A stretch of DNA of 17,771 nucleotides from Gemmatimonadales bacterium (GCA_030636765.1 DAOVWI010000029.1:1-17771), one strand, 5' to 3'. Shown: positions 10,767 to 17,771, numbered from the stretch's first letter. The notes: generated by a model not told the origin, from the letters alone. A program made the numbers and translations.

Positions 10767-11705
10767 GTGCAGCTCGTCCCTGCCGGCTGCGAACGGGTGC
10801 GAATGCTTCGCATCCGTCGTCGCCCTGTCGTCACTTCCCTCGTCGCGTTCTTCCTCCTGGTGGTCGGCGGCCTGATGGGTCTCGCTTTTGCGACAGGCCA
10901 GGCGGCCCGCCAGCTCGAGATCGCCCGTTTGAGCGTCGAGAACAGACTGCTCGCCTCCAGCCTGGAAGGACTCGAGGTGCGGGCAGGCGCCCTCGATCAG
11001 GCCCTGGATGACCTCGCCGTGCGAGAAGATCGCTTCCGTCTGCTCGCCGGCCTTCCGCTCCTGGATGCGGACATCCAGGAGGTGGGCGTAGGAGGACCGG
11101 CCCCGGCCGACGTCGAGCGTGACGCCTTCTTTCGCGTGAGACCGGATCTCGCCCAGGAAGCTTACGCGACGCGTTACGACCTCGATCGCATGTTGCGGCG
11201 GGCCGAGCTCCTGCAGGGAGGCTTGGCGGAGGCGGAAGACGCGCTCGTCACCAGTCGAGACGAACTGCTCGGGCGCCCCTCCATCTGGCCGGTCGCGACC
11301 GAGGAAGCCTGGTTGAGCTCCGGCTTCAGCCGCAGCCGGCTTCACCCGCTCCTCCTGCGTCGCCGGCCGCACCTCGGCCTCGACGTTTCGGCCGAGCGCG
11401 GCGCAGCGGTCGTGGCCACCGCCCTGGGTACGGTCATCAAGGTCGGGAAGGAGGCCGCAGCCGGCCGTGTCATCGAGATCGACCACGGATACGGATACGT
11501 AACGCGCTACGCGCACCTCTCCCGGGCTCAGGTCCGGCTCGGGCAGCGCGTGGAGCGTGGCGAAGTGATCGGCACGGTCGGTAAGACCGGCCTGGCTACC
11601 GCGCCGCACCTGCACTACGAGATCCACGTCGACGGCCATCCGGTCAACCCTTACAAGTACCTGCTGGAGCGACCCATGAACGGAAGCGCCGAGCAAGGTC
11701 ACTGA
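10767..11705 (+). CDS. Membrane-anchored M23 (LytM) peptidase
   Basis: A peptidoglycan hydrolase anchored in the inner membrane with its catalytic domain outside. From the GTG at 10767 (312 residues): a short VQLVPAG strand and a basic RIRRR stretch, one membrane helix (about 23-44), a heptad-rich coiled coil (about 45-85 and again near 135-165), then a C-terminal LytM domain. All zinc and catalytic residues are present: H202 and D206 in HLGLD, H250 in RYAHLS, and H281/H283 in APHLHYEIH, so it should be active, unlike EnvC-type activators. The start is uncertain: ATG 10803 is the alternative. The WTVQLVP segment just upstream of GTG 10767 looks like genuine homologous N terminus, and a Shine-Dalgarno-like AAAAGGAGAG at about 10697-10706 has no standard start codon after it. 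The lipoprotein gene follows after 11 bases. Confidence 0.85.
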   Translation: MQLVPAGCERVRMLRIRRRPVVTSLVAFFLLVVGGLMGLAFATGQAARQLEIARLSVENRLLASSLEGLEVRAGALDQALDDLAVREDRFRLLAGLPLLDADIQEVGVGGPAPADVERDAFFRVRPDLAQEAYATRYDLDRMLRRAELLQGGLAEAEDALVTSRDELLGRPSIWPVATEEAWLSSGFSRSRLHPLLLRRRPHLGLDVSAERGAAVVATALGTVIKVGKEAAAGRVIEIDHGYGYVTRYAHLSRAQVRLGQRVERGEVIGTVGKTGLATAPHLHYEIHVDGHPVNPYKYLLERPMNGSAEQGH

Positions 11706-11716
11706 TCGGAGGGTCG

Positions 11717-12472
11717 ATGCTGAGACGATCGGTTTTGCTGGGCCTAGTCGCTTTTCTCCCGACTCTGGCTGCTTGCGGGGGATCCGAGGTCAACTTGCTG
11801 GTGCTAGCGGGCGAAGAGGGCGCCGAGAAGCCTGTGCCGAACCTGGAGCTCGAGTATCTGCCCTTCGACCGGGACTCGATTTTCGAGGTGCTCATGGCGG
11901 CAGCGGAGAACCCCGAGCCACAGGTTCCGGAGGATCTCAAGGTGCAGTTCGACTCGGTCGCCGTGCTCCAGGAGGCGTGGAGCGAGGCGGAGGCGGAATG
12001 GGCCGAAGCCCGGGAGTCGCTCCAGAACCTGTCGAGGCGGCTCCAGAGACTGGACCGGCGGAGCCGGGAGTATCAGCAACTCTACCGGCAGTTCGACGGC
12101 ATGGAAGCCAGCGAGCGCCGGCTGAACAGCACGCGGCAGGCGGCGTTCGGGCGTTTCGATGACCTCCAGAAACAGACGCTGGGCCGCGCGGATTCGGTCC
12201 GGGCCGTGATCGAAGCTTGGGAGGACATCGCGTTCGAGGACTACGCGGACGTCGAGGCCCAGCTTCTGGAGGCGGCCGGGCGTGAACTCGTGTACGACAC
12301 GACGAACGCCGCGGGAGTGGCCACCTCGAGGCTGCCGGGCGGCAGGTGGTACGTGCACGCACGCGTCCCCCTGCCTTTCTCGGAGCTCTACTGGAATGTC
12401 CCCATCGATCCGAGCGTGAGCGACACGATTCGGCTCACGCGGGACAACGCGGTAATCCGCCCCAGGCTTTAG
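11717..12472 (+). CDS. Coiled-coil lipoprotein of unknown function
   Basis: A 251-residue lipoprotein that I cannot assign to a named family. Signal peptide MLRRSVLLGLVAFLPTLAAC gives lipobox LAAC with Cys20. The next segment VNLLVLAGEEGAEKPVPNLELEYLPF (given here in outline as a strand-rich module) looks like a carboxypeptidase-regulatory or transthyretin-like beta unit; its partner may be the C-terminal stretch with YDTTNAAGVATSRLPGGRWY and YVHARVPLPF, which has the typical NAAGVATSRLP turn of such folds. Between them, about residues 85-160, lies a charged helical hairpin rich in Glu, Arg and Gln. It would sit in a membrane facing the periplasm. ATG 11717 is supported by GGAGGG seven bases upstream. 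Co-transcription with the M23 peptidase, 11 bases away, suggests a partner or regulator of cell-wall cutting; this is inference. Confidence 0.75.
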   Translation: MLRRSVLLGLVAFLPTLAACGGSEVNLLVLAGEEGAEKPVPNLELEYLPFDRDSIFEVLMAAAENPEPQVPEDLKVQFDSVAVLQEAWSEAEAEWAEARESLQNLSRRLQRLDRRSREYQQLYRQFDGMEASERRLNSTRQAAFGRFDDLQKQTLGRADSVRAVIEAWEDIAFEDYADVEAQLLEAAGRELVYDTTNAAGVATSRLPGGRWYVHARVPLPFSELYWNVPIDPSVSDTIRLTRDNAVIRPRL

Positions 12473-12501
12473 CAATCTGGTAGGGCGCTCCGACCGCAAA
12501 C

Positions 12502-12532
12502 AGCCCGATCTGCACGCGGTGCGGATCGGGCT
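12502..12532 (+). terminator. Strong 14-bp hairpin after the lipoprotein gene
   Basis: Arms AGCCCGATC (12502-12510) and GATCGGGCT (12524-12532) enclose a T/G wobble and an inner GCAC-GCG-GTGC, so the stem is 14 pairs with a 3-base loop. Only TTCGTCGTC follows, no U-run. It is placed 30 bases after the lipoprotein stop and 57 before the FadJ-like start, so it may be a terminator of the upstream operon or part of the downstream leader. Confidence 0.5.
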
Positions 12533-12544
12533 TCGTCGTCTGCA

Positions 12545-12562
12545 GGCGGCGGGTCGGCCGCC
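12545..12562 (+). promoter_or_regulatory. All-GC hairpin directly before the duplicated start region
   Basis: GGCGGC-GGGTCG-GCCGCC forms a perfect 6-bp stem. It ends on the base before the 16-bp tandem repeat that contains the FadJ-like gene's start codon, so in mRNA it would stand close to the ribosome site. Its role is unknown. Confidence 0.35.
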
Positions 12563-12594
12563 GTGACAGGCAATGGTTGTGACAGGTAATGGTT
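12563..12594 (+). repeat. 16-bp tandem duplication of the start-codon region
   Basis: GTGACAGGCAATGGTT (12563-12578) is followed without gap by GTGACAGGTAATGGTT (12579-12594), one mismatch in 16. Each copy has an AGG and an ATG seven to eight bases apart; the second ATG starts the FadJ-like gene and the first is out of frame with it. Confidence 0.85.
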
Positions 12595-12596
12595 GA
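12573..12596 (+). CDS. Possible 7-codon upstream reading frame (MVVTGNG)
   Basis: The ATG in the first repeat copy opens a seven-codon frame whose TGA ends at 12596, five bases past the FadJ-like ATG. Ribosomes ending here would be positioned to restart at 12589. It may simply be a by-product of the 16-bp duplication; there is no separate evidence that it is translated. Confidence 0.2.
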   Translation: MVVTGNG

Positions 12597-14742
12597 AGAC
12601 CGAGATCCTCTGACACTGGACGTTGACCGCGACTACGTGGGCTGGGTCACGTTCGACCAGCCCGCAGCCCGAGTGAACCTCCTCACGACACCCACGATGC
12701 GCCTCTTCGACAAGCTGCTCGGAGAGCTGGAGTCCCGGATCGCTACGGGGAAGCTCGTGGCCGTCGTCGTCCAGAGCGGCAAGCCCGGTTCCTTCGTCCA
12801 CGGAGCCGACGTCCGCGAGATCGCTCGGCTTCGGGAACGCGCCGACGCGTTCGAGCAGAGCCGGGACGGGCAGCGGATCTTCCGTCGTCTGGAGCACCTC
12901 ACCGTGCCGACGCTGGCAGCGGTCGATGGGATGTGCCTCGGTGGCGGGACGGAGCTGATCCTCGCGTGCGACTATCGGATCGCCTCCGACGATCCAGCGA
13001 CCCGCCTGGGCCTTCCCGAGGTGAAGTTGGGAATCCTGCCGGGATTCGGCGGCAGCGTGCGGCTGCCGAGGCTGGTCGGCATTCAGTCCGCTCTCGACCT
13101 CATCCTCACGGGCAGGGTCATCACGCCCGAGCGGGCAAAGCGAAGCGGGCTGATCGATCGGGTGGTACCGAAGACCCGGTTTGACGCGGAGGTATCGGCG
13201 TTCCTGAAGGAGATCCTGGCGGCCAAAGTGCAGCGAAGGGCGCGCCGCAAGTCTCTGCAGAAGCGCCTGTTGGAAGACACCGGACCTGGCCGTTCGCTTC
13301 TCTTCTCGTTGGCGCGCCGCAAGGTGGAGAGCCAGACGAAGGGCTGGTATCCCGCGCCGCTTCGGGCGCTCCGTCTCATCGCCGATACGCACGGAGTGCA
13401 GATCGAGCGCGCCCTCGCGATGGAGGCGGAGGCGCTGGCCGAGCTGGCCGTCACGAGAGAGTCGCGCAGCCTCATCCGGGTCTTCCTTCTCCAACAGGCC
13501 GCCCGCCGGAAGCTCGGGGACGAGGAGTTGGCGGCCGCGCGGCGGGTCGAGCGGGCGGCCGTCCTCGGCGCCGGCGTCATGGGCGGCTCGATCGCCGAGC
13601 TTATCGCGGCACACGACATTCCCGTCCTTCTGAAGGACATCCAGCAGCAGGCCCTGGACGCCGGACTTCGGCACGCGAACGAGCTCCTGCAGAAGGCGGC
13701 CCGCAAGGGCGTCTTCTGCTCGGGCGAGGCCGGTCTGAAGTTCGCGCTCATCCAGGGCACCCTCAGCTACGAGAAGTTCGGCGAGGTGGACCTGGCCATC
13801 GAAGCGATCGTAGAGCGGATGGCCGTCAAGCAGCAGGTGCTGCAGGACGTGGAGGAGCACATCCCGCCGCACGCGATCTTCGCCACGAATACGTCGTCGC
13901 TCTCTGTTTCGACGCTCGCGGAGGTGTCGCAGCGCCCGGAGCAGGTCGTCGGGATCCACTTCTTCAACCCGGTCCACCGGATGCCGCTCGTGGAGGTCGT
14001 GCGGGCGGACCGGACCTCGGACGACACTCTCGCGTCGGCGTTCTCGTTCGCCCTGAGCATGGGGAAAACGCCCGTCCTCGTGGCCGACCGCCCCGGCTTC
14101 CTCGTGAACCGGCTGCTGGCTCCATACCTGAACGAGGCCGCGTACCTGCTGGAGGACGGTTGTGACGTCCGCGCGATCGACCAGGCGCTGGAGGACTTCG
14201 GAATGCCCATGGGTCCATGCCGCCTCCTCGATGAGGTGGGCCTGGACATCGCCGAGCACGTTGCCCTGGAGATGGAGCGGGCGTTCGGCGAACGGATGCG
14301 CCCGTCCGGCCTGGTCGACTCGATGAGCGCGGACGGACTCCTGGGCAGGAAGAACGGCCGAGGCTTCTACCGCTACGAGCAGGGAAAGCGGAAGGGTGTC
14401 GAGCCGACTGTCGCCCGGCGGTTCTCCGGAGCGGGTGCCAGGCCGGCGCCCGACGACGAGGATATCCGCCGACGCTGCCTGTATCTGATGGTGAACGAGG
14501 CCGCCTACGCCCTCGAGGAGAAGGTCGTCGAGACAGCCGGTGAGCTGGACCTCGCGCTGGTCATGGGGATCGGCTTTCCGCCGTTCCGCGGCGGTCTCCT
14601 CAGCTGGGCTGACCGGGAAGGAATCGCGCGAATCGTCGAAGGGCTCGGCCGCTTCGAGGAGCGCATCGGGCCTCGTTTCGCCGCGGCCGCTCTGCTCCGC
14701 TCGATGGCGGAGGAGGACCTCACCTTCACGGACGCTGAGTAA
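12589..14742 (+). CDS. fadJ: FadJ/FadB-type enoyl-CoA hydratase / 3-hydroxyacyl-CoA dehydrogenase
   Basis: Bifunctional beta-oxidation enzyme, 717 residues, normal for the family. The N-terminal crotonase domain (about 1-200) has the oxyanion-hole segments SFVHGADVREI and GMCLGGGTE, with catalytic E122 and E144 (GLPEVKLGILPGFGGSVRLP). A basic linker region with RRARRKS (about 215-222) leads to the NAD-binding domain with VLGAGVMGGS (325-334). The dehydrogenase signature GIHFFNPVHRMPLVEVV (455-471) supplies H457. Two C-terminal dehydrogenase repeats follow (DRPGFLVNRLLAPYLNEA, and MVNEAAYALEE with GIGFPPFRGG near the end). It hydrates 2-enoyl-CoA and oxidises L-3-hydroxyacyl-CoA. The thiolase partner (fadA/fadI) is not adjacent. 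ATG 12589 is chosen as the in-frame start in the second repeat copy. FadJ versus FadB cannot be decided without phylogeny. Confidence 0.93.
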   Translation: MVEDRDPLTLDVDRDYVGWVTFDQPAARVNLLTTPTMRLFDKLLGELESRIATGKLVAVVVQSGKPGSFVHGADVREIARLRERADAFEQSRDGQRIFRRLEHLTVPTLAAVDGMCLGGGTELILACDYRIASDDPATRLGLPEVKLGILPGFGGSVRLPRLVGIQSALDLILTGRVITPERAKRSGLIDRVVPKTRFDAEVSAFLKEILAAKVQRRARRKSLQKRLLEDTGPGRSLLFSLARRKVESQTKGWYPAPLRALRLIADTHGVQIERALAMEAEALAELAVTRESRSLIRVFLLQQAARRKLGDEELAAARRVERAAVLGAGVMGGSIAELIAAHDIPVLLKDIQQQALDAGLRHANELLQKAARKGVFCSGEAGLKFALIQGTLSYEKFGEVDLAIEAIVERMAVKQQVLQDVEEHIPPHAIFATNTSSLSVSTLAEVSQRPEQVVGIHFFNPVHRMPLVEVVRADRTSDDTLASAFSFALSMGKTPVLVADRPGFLVNRLLAPYLNEAAYLLEDGCDVRAIDQALEDFGMPMGPCRLLDEVGLDIAEHVALEMERAFGERMRPSGLVDSMSADGLLGRKNGRGFYRYEQGKRKGVEPTVARRFSGAGARPAPDDEDIRRRCLYLMVNEAAYALEEKVVETAGELDLALVMGIGFPPFRGGLLSWADREGIARIVEGLGRFEERIGPRFAAAALLRSMAEEDLTFTDAE

Positions 14743-15847
14743 CCGCCTCCGGCCGTTCCGTCGCCCTCTTCTCCCGGCTTCGGCCATCAAGCCGCTGCCG
14801 GGCGCACCGTTTGTCGAGATCGTCTATCGACGCCCGCCTTCGGACGTCACGCGCTACCGGCAGGAGCTCTTGGAAGACGGAGATGCTTGCAAGATCACCC
14901 TGATGTACCGCGGAGATCTCACCGCCGATTCCACCCCGAGAGCGCCCAGCCCACCCGACGCCGACCCCGCCTCGCGAGCGCCCCGCCCACGCGACACCGA
15001 CCCCACCGCCGGCGCGGTCCTGATCTGGTTCACGTTCCCGGGAAAGCCCTACGAGATCGCGTCCGTCTGGGAGGCGAACGGCAGGCTCCGCGGGTACTAC
15101 ACGAACGTGGTGCGGCCGCCGGATCTTTCGGACCCCGCGGCCTGGCACATCACCGACCTCTTCCTGGACGTGTGGCAGCCACGGGGCCGGGAACCGGAGA
15201 TCCTCGACGAGGACGAGCTCGAGGAGGCCCTGGCGAAGAAGTGGATCGAGCCGGGCGAGGCCGAGCGGACCCGCTCGGAGGCCCTCGCGGTCCTGGAGAG
15301 GATCCGGTCCCGAAGGTGGCCGCCGCGCGTCGTGCGCCGCTGGCCGCTCGACGCCGTCCCCTCGCTTCGCTTCCGAAGGGACGAGCCGGGACGATACTTC
15401 GCCAATCTCGTGTCCACCCGGGTCATCGCGTACGGCCTCTACGTCCTGGGTGCGGTGTCGCTGACCTCCGTCCTCTTCGCGGCGGCCACCGACGCCCTGA
15501 TCGCGAGAGGGAGCTCCCAGACCGTCTGGCTGGTGACGCTGGCAATCGAGGCGGTCCTCCTCCTGCCGTTCGCCCTGGCCGGCCGGCTTCCGGCCACCGA
15601 GCACGCGCAGCCGAGCGAAGCGATGACCGAGCGCACCCTGCTCGCCGCGGCGGCGGCCACCGGGATCGCCGTCCTCCTGCTGAACCGAATCGAGATCTGG
15701 CGCGATCTCCTCGTGGCCGTGTACGCCTCGCTGGCCTTCTTTCTGACGGTGTTCGCGGTGTGCCGAGCATGGTTCGACCGGACGTTCCCGATCGCCGGGA
15801 TCGCGGGCCTTCTGCTCTGCCTGATCGCCCTCGTCGTACTTCGGTAG
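14735..15847 (+). CDS. DUF402 domain fused to a membrane domain
   Basis: The N-terminal half matches DUF402 (FomD / Ntdp nucleoside-phosphate phosphatase family): FVEIVYRRPPSDV, a beta barrel with VLIWFTFPGKPYEIASVWE and LRGYYTNVVRPPD, the metal-site region WHITDLFLDVWQ, and the helix ILDEDELEEALAKKWI. A 24-residue Pro/Arg-rich insert coded by a tandem repeat splits the first strands. The C-terminal half has four or more hydrophobic helices, for example YGLYVLGAVSLTSVLFAAA, LAIEAVLLLPFALAG, LLAAAAATGIAVLLL, LLVAVYASLAFFLTVFAV and IAGIAGLLLCLIALVVL. No ATG, GTG or TTG occurs upstream of the domain outside the FadJ-like gene; I placed the start at CTG 14735, which overlaps the fadJ stop. ATC 14786 is an alternative, and TTG 14870 or ATG 14903 would remove the first strands. 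Usual DUF402 proteins are soluble. The M50 gene follows after six bases. Substrate unknown. Confidence 0.7.
   Translation: MSNRLRPFRRPLLPASAIKPLPGAPFVEIVYRRPPSDVTRYRQELLEDGDACKITLMYRGDLTADSTPRAPSPPDADPASRAPRPRDTDPTAGAVLIWFTFPGKPYEIASVWEANGRLRGYYTNVVRPPDLSDPAAWHITDLFLDVWQPRGREPEILDEDELEEALAKKWIEPGEAERTRSEALAVLERIRSRRWPPRVVRRWPLDAVPSLRFRRDEPGRYFANLVSTRVIAYGLYVLGAVSLTSVLFAAATDALIARGSSQTVWLVTLAIEAVLLLPFALAGRLPATEHAQPSEAMTERTLLAAAAATGIAVLLLNRIEIWRDLLVAVYASLAFFLTVFAVCRAWFDRTFPIAGIAGLLLCLIALVVLR
14937..15008 (+). repeat. Imperfect 36-bp tandem duplication inside the DUF402 gene
   Basis: Units 14937-14972 and 14973-15008 align without gaps (shared blocks GAGCGCCC-like, GCCCAC, CACCGACCCC-like). They code RAPSPPDADPAS and RAPRPRDTDPTA, a Pro/Asp/Arg-rich insert in the DUF402 barrel. 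Confidence 0.75.
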
Positions 15848-15853
15848 CCTCGC

Positions 15854-16546
15854 ATGAGCAAACGCAAGCATGTCGTCGGCGGCGACGGGAGCGGCCGCTT
15901 TCGGTTCGCGATCGGCTTCACCGCCTACTTCGTCGCCCTCTGGCTGCTGTGGGACACGCCGGTCGTGTACCCGCTCAAGATCTTCGTAGTGCTCCTGCAC
16001 GAGGTGAGCCACGGGATCGCGGCCGTGGCCGGCGGAGGCGCGATCCAGGAGATCCTGATCACACCGAACCAGGGCGGAGCCTGTCACTGCCCCGGTGGCG
16101 TGCCGTTCCTCACGCTGTCGGCGGGATACCTCGGAAGCCTGGTGTGGGGCGCGCTTCTCCTTGGCATCGCGATGCGCGGCGGCCGGTGGTCGAGGTTCGG
16201 GATGGCAGCCGTAGGGGTGCTCGTGCTTGCGGTGGGGGCCCTCTACGTTCGCACCGCCTTCGGACTCGCGTTCGCGCTGGCTTTCGGGGTGGGTCTGCTG
16301 GCGAGCGCGAGATGGCTCCCAGAGGCGATCACCCGGACCCTGCTCACCGCGCTGGGATTGACCAGCTGCCTCTACGCGATCCTCGACATCAAGAGCGACA
16401 TCCTGGACCGCCCCGAACTCGAGTCGGACGCGCGCATGCTCGCCGAGCTCACGGGCGTGCCGACGCTCGTGTGGGGCGTGCTGTGGATCGGCCTGGCCCT
16501 CGCGGCGAGCTGGTGGCTCCTTTCGCGAGCGTACCGACGGGCCTGA
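15854..16546 (+). CDS. M50B-type membrane metalloprotease
   Basis: A 230-residue polytopic membrane protein of the peptidase M50B type. The zinc motif HEVSH (H49, E50, H53) lies in the second hydrophobic helix, IFVVLLHEVSHGIAAVAGGG, and the third ligand is probably D178 or D182 in YAILDIKSDIL (175-185). Between them are FLTLSAGYLGSLVWGALLLG and further helices, six or so in all. A CHC pair at about residues 77-79 (GACHCPGG) is uncommon and could bind metal. The family includes intramembrane site-2-like proteases, but many M50B proteins are uncharacterised; no PDZ domain is present. ATG 15854 begins six bases after the DUF402-membrane gene's stop, so the two are co-transcribed and perhaps work together at the membrane. 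There is no evident ribosome site, which also suggests coupling. The downstream M28 gene is convergent, 56 bases away, with no clear terminator between. Confidence 0.85.
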   Translation: MSKRKHVVGGDGSGRFRFAIGFTAYFVALWLLWDTPVVYPLKIFVVLLHEVSHGIAAVAGGGAIQEILITPNQGGACHCPGGVPFLTLSAGYLGSLVWGALLLGIAMRGGRWSRFGMAAVGVLVLAVGALYVRTAFGLAFALAFGVGLLASARWLPEAITRTLLTALGLTSCLYAILDIKSDILDRPELESDARMLAELTGVPTLVWGVLWIGLALAASWWLLSRAYRRA

Positions 16547-16602
16547 GCCCGCGCTGGCGATCCGACCTGCGGCTTCCGGCCCCGCCGCGCGCCCGGAGCG
16601 GA

Positions 16603-17771
16603 TCAGCCCTCGGGAATGATCCAGTCGACCGGCGAGAACGCGCCGATCGGTCCGGGGAAGACGACGGGACTCTCGAAACCGTCCTCCGACACGCTCGCCA
16701 CCCCGAAGATGTAGTTGTCGATGACGATGTTCTCGAGCGTGCTCTCGGTCACATCGCCCACGAATTCGCTCCACTCCCACTGCGGCGAAGTCGTGAGCCG
16801 CCAGTAGACCTTGTAGCCCACCAGCTGCGGCGCCTGGCCCGCGTTCGGCGGCGTCCACTGGAGCGTCGTGGAAGGCTGCACGGCGCCTTCGATCCGCACA
16901 CCCGAGGGCGGAGGAGGAGCCCAGGCAAGCGAAGCCAGCGTGACGGCGTTGAGGGCTGTCAGCTTCGCCGCGAAATCGAACTCGACCTCCTCCAGCACAT
17001 CCCCGTACTCCACGCCGTTCTCGACGCGGATGTCCTGGTGCTGCCGGCGGTAGTCCTCGTTCGCCTCCATGATACGCACGGCGGGGAAGCCCACGTCATT
17101 AAACGGACGGTGATGCCCGCCGCGCCCGAACCGGTCCAGCCGGTACACCATCATGAGGTCGAGATTGGGGATGTACCGGTCGGCCATCCAGTCGACATAG
17201 CGGGCGAGGTTGCGCGACGGCGAGTCGACCTCGCCGCCGGTGAAGCGGCGCAGCCGTGCCATCCGCTCGGTCTCGTCGGCCCGGATGCCCTCGGAGAAGA
17301 CCCGGGCGACCGTGTTGTCGGAGATCCCGTTCTGCCCGTCGATGTTGCCGATCATGTCGTTGTTGAGGACCGCCTCGATTCGCCACCCCTCCTCTTTCGC
17401 CACGGCGGCCATTCGCTGACCGCCGAACAGCCCCTGCTCTTCCCCGGCCAGGCCCGCGTAAACGATGGAGGCGTTGAACCGGTACTTCGTAAGCACCCGG
17501 GCCGCCTCGATCGCCCCGGCCATTCCCGACGCGTTGTCGTTCGCCCCCGGCGAATCGCTAGTCGCGTCCAGCGGATCCGAAACTCGCGAATCGATGTCGC
17601 CGGACATCACGACGTAACGATCGGGATCGGTCGTTCCGCGCTGGATAGCGATCACGCTAACCACCGCGGTCGTATCAGGGATCCGCCGCTGGCCGGATAC
17701 CAGCGAGACCTGATAGAAGACCTCCAGGCAGCCTCCGCACGCCGCGGAGATGCCCTCGAACCGGGCCTTGA
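16603..17771 (-). CDS. M28 zinc aminopeptidase with fibronectin-III tail (5' end outside window)
   Basis: The frame is open to the right edge, so only the last 388 codons are seen; the GTG at 17664 is internal. The M28 core shows GANDNASG (bridging Asp at about 17538), GEEQGLFGG (catalytic Glu and ligand Glu at about 17442-17437), NNDMIGN (ligand Asp at about 17358) and GGHHRPFNDVGFPAV (ligand His). The first ligand, normally His in GHYDS, is Asp here (GDIDSR, at 17598-17596), a substitution that may still bind zinc. After the peptidase a Pro-rich hinge (APPPPSGV) leads to a fibronectin-III module (about 16880-16640) with TTLQWTPP, GYKVYWR and YIFGVASVSEDG. Such enzymes are normally secreted and release N-terminal amino acids; the signal peptide would be beyond the window. 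The segment CGGCLEVFYQVSL near the edge lies just before the core. Confidence 0.88.
   Translation of the reverse strand, partial: KARFEGISAACGGCLEVFYQVSLVSGQRRIPDTTAVVSVIAIQRGTTDPDRYVVMSGDIDSRVSDPLDATSDSPGANDNASGMAGAIEAARVLTKYRFNASIVYAGLAGEEQGLFGGQRMAAVAKEEGWRIEAVLNNDMIGNIDGQNGISDNTVARVFSEGIRADETERMARLRRFTGGEVDSPSRNLARYVDWMADRYIPNLDLMMVYRLDRFGRGGHHRPFNDVGFPAVRIMEANEDYRRQHQDIRVENGVEYGDVLEEVEFDFAAKLTALNAVTLASLAWAPPPPSGVRIEGAVQPSTTLQWTPPNAGQAPQLVGYKVYWRLTTSPQWEWSEFVGDVTESTLENIVIDNYIFGVASVSEDGFESPVVFPGPIGAFSPVDWIIPEG

Noticed and set aside
12469..14790. A 773-codon minus-strand open frame antisense to the FadJ-like gene
   Set aside because: Same shadow effect; the plus strand has full catalytic motifs.
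14726..16858. A 710-codon minus-strand open frame across the DUF402, M50 and M28 genes
   Set aside because: Composition is that of an antisense shadow and it crosses three independently supported genes.

Overview
The window is a GC-rich bacterial chromosome segment with tightly packed genes and strong G/C bias at third codon positions, which creates long false open frames antisense to the real genes. The gene set and protein style suggest Gemmatimonadota or a close relative: a DUF4837 lipoprotein, signal peptides ending in -AQ or -DAQA, a small outer-membrane barrel ending in Phe, an M28 peptidase with a fibronectin-III tail, and an M23 peptidase beginning WTVQLVP. This placement is from protein style only; there is no rRNA or tRNA gene in the window to confirm it.

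Left part (1-2410), minus strand: a very acidic 64-residue protein with its own promoter, perfect ribosome binding site and short terminator; a small secreted beta-barrel protein; a class I methyltransferase; and a secreted NTF2/SnoaL-like protein whose TTG start overlaps the methyltransferase stop. A candidate promoter at the far left points out of the window.

Central part (2425-10512), plus strand: a DUF4837 lipoprotein, then a housekeeping run dnaE - accA - ricT - metG. dnaE/accA and accA/ricT are each joined by ATGA overlaps, so they are almost certainly co-transcribed and translationally coupled. DnaE has all nine canonical metal ligands of the PHP domain, so it may carry its own proofreading exonuclease. 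MetRS is the short form with an atypical KISKD signature.

Right part (10574-16546), plus strand: a good sigma70-type promoter precedes a membrane-anchored M23 (LytM) peptidase and a coiled-coil lipoprotein, probably an envelope pair. Then comes a structured 116-base spacer: a 14-bp hairpin, an all-GC hairpin, and a 16-bp tandem duplication of the start region. It precedes a FadJ/FadB-type beta-oxidation protein. Directly behind that are a DUF402 protein fused to a membrane domain, with no ordinary start codon, and an M50B-type membrane metalloprotease. A convergent M28 peptidase, cut by the right edge, closes the window.

Most of the window is ordinary housekeeping and envelope biology. The least explained items are the acidic small protein, the DUF402-membrane fusion next to the M50 protease, and the leader of the FadJ-like gene. 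I see no CRISPR array, IS element, phage gene, or defence or biosynthetic cluster.
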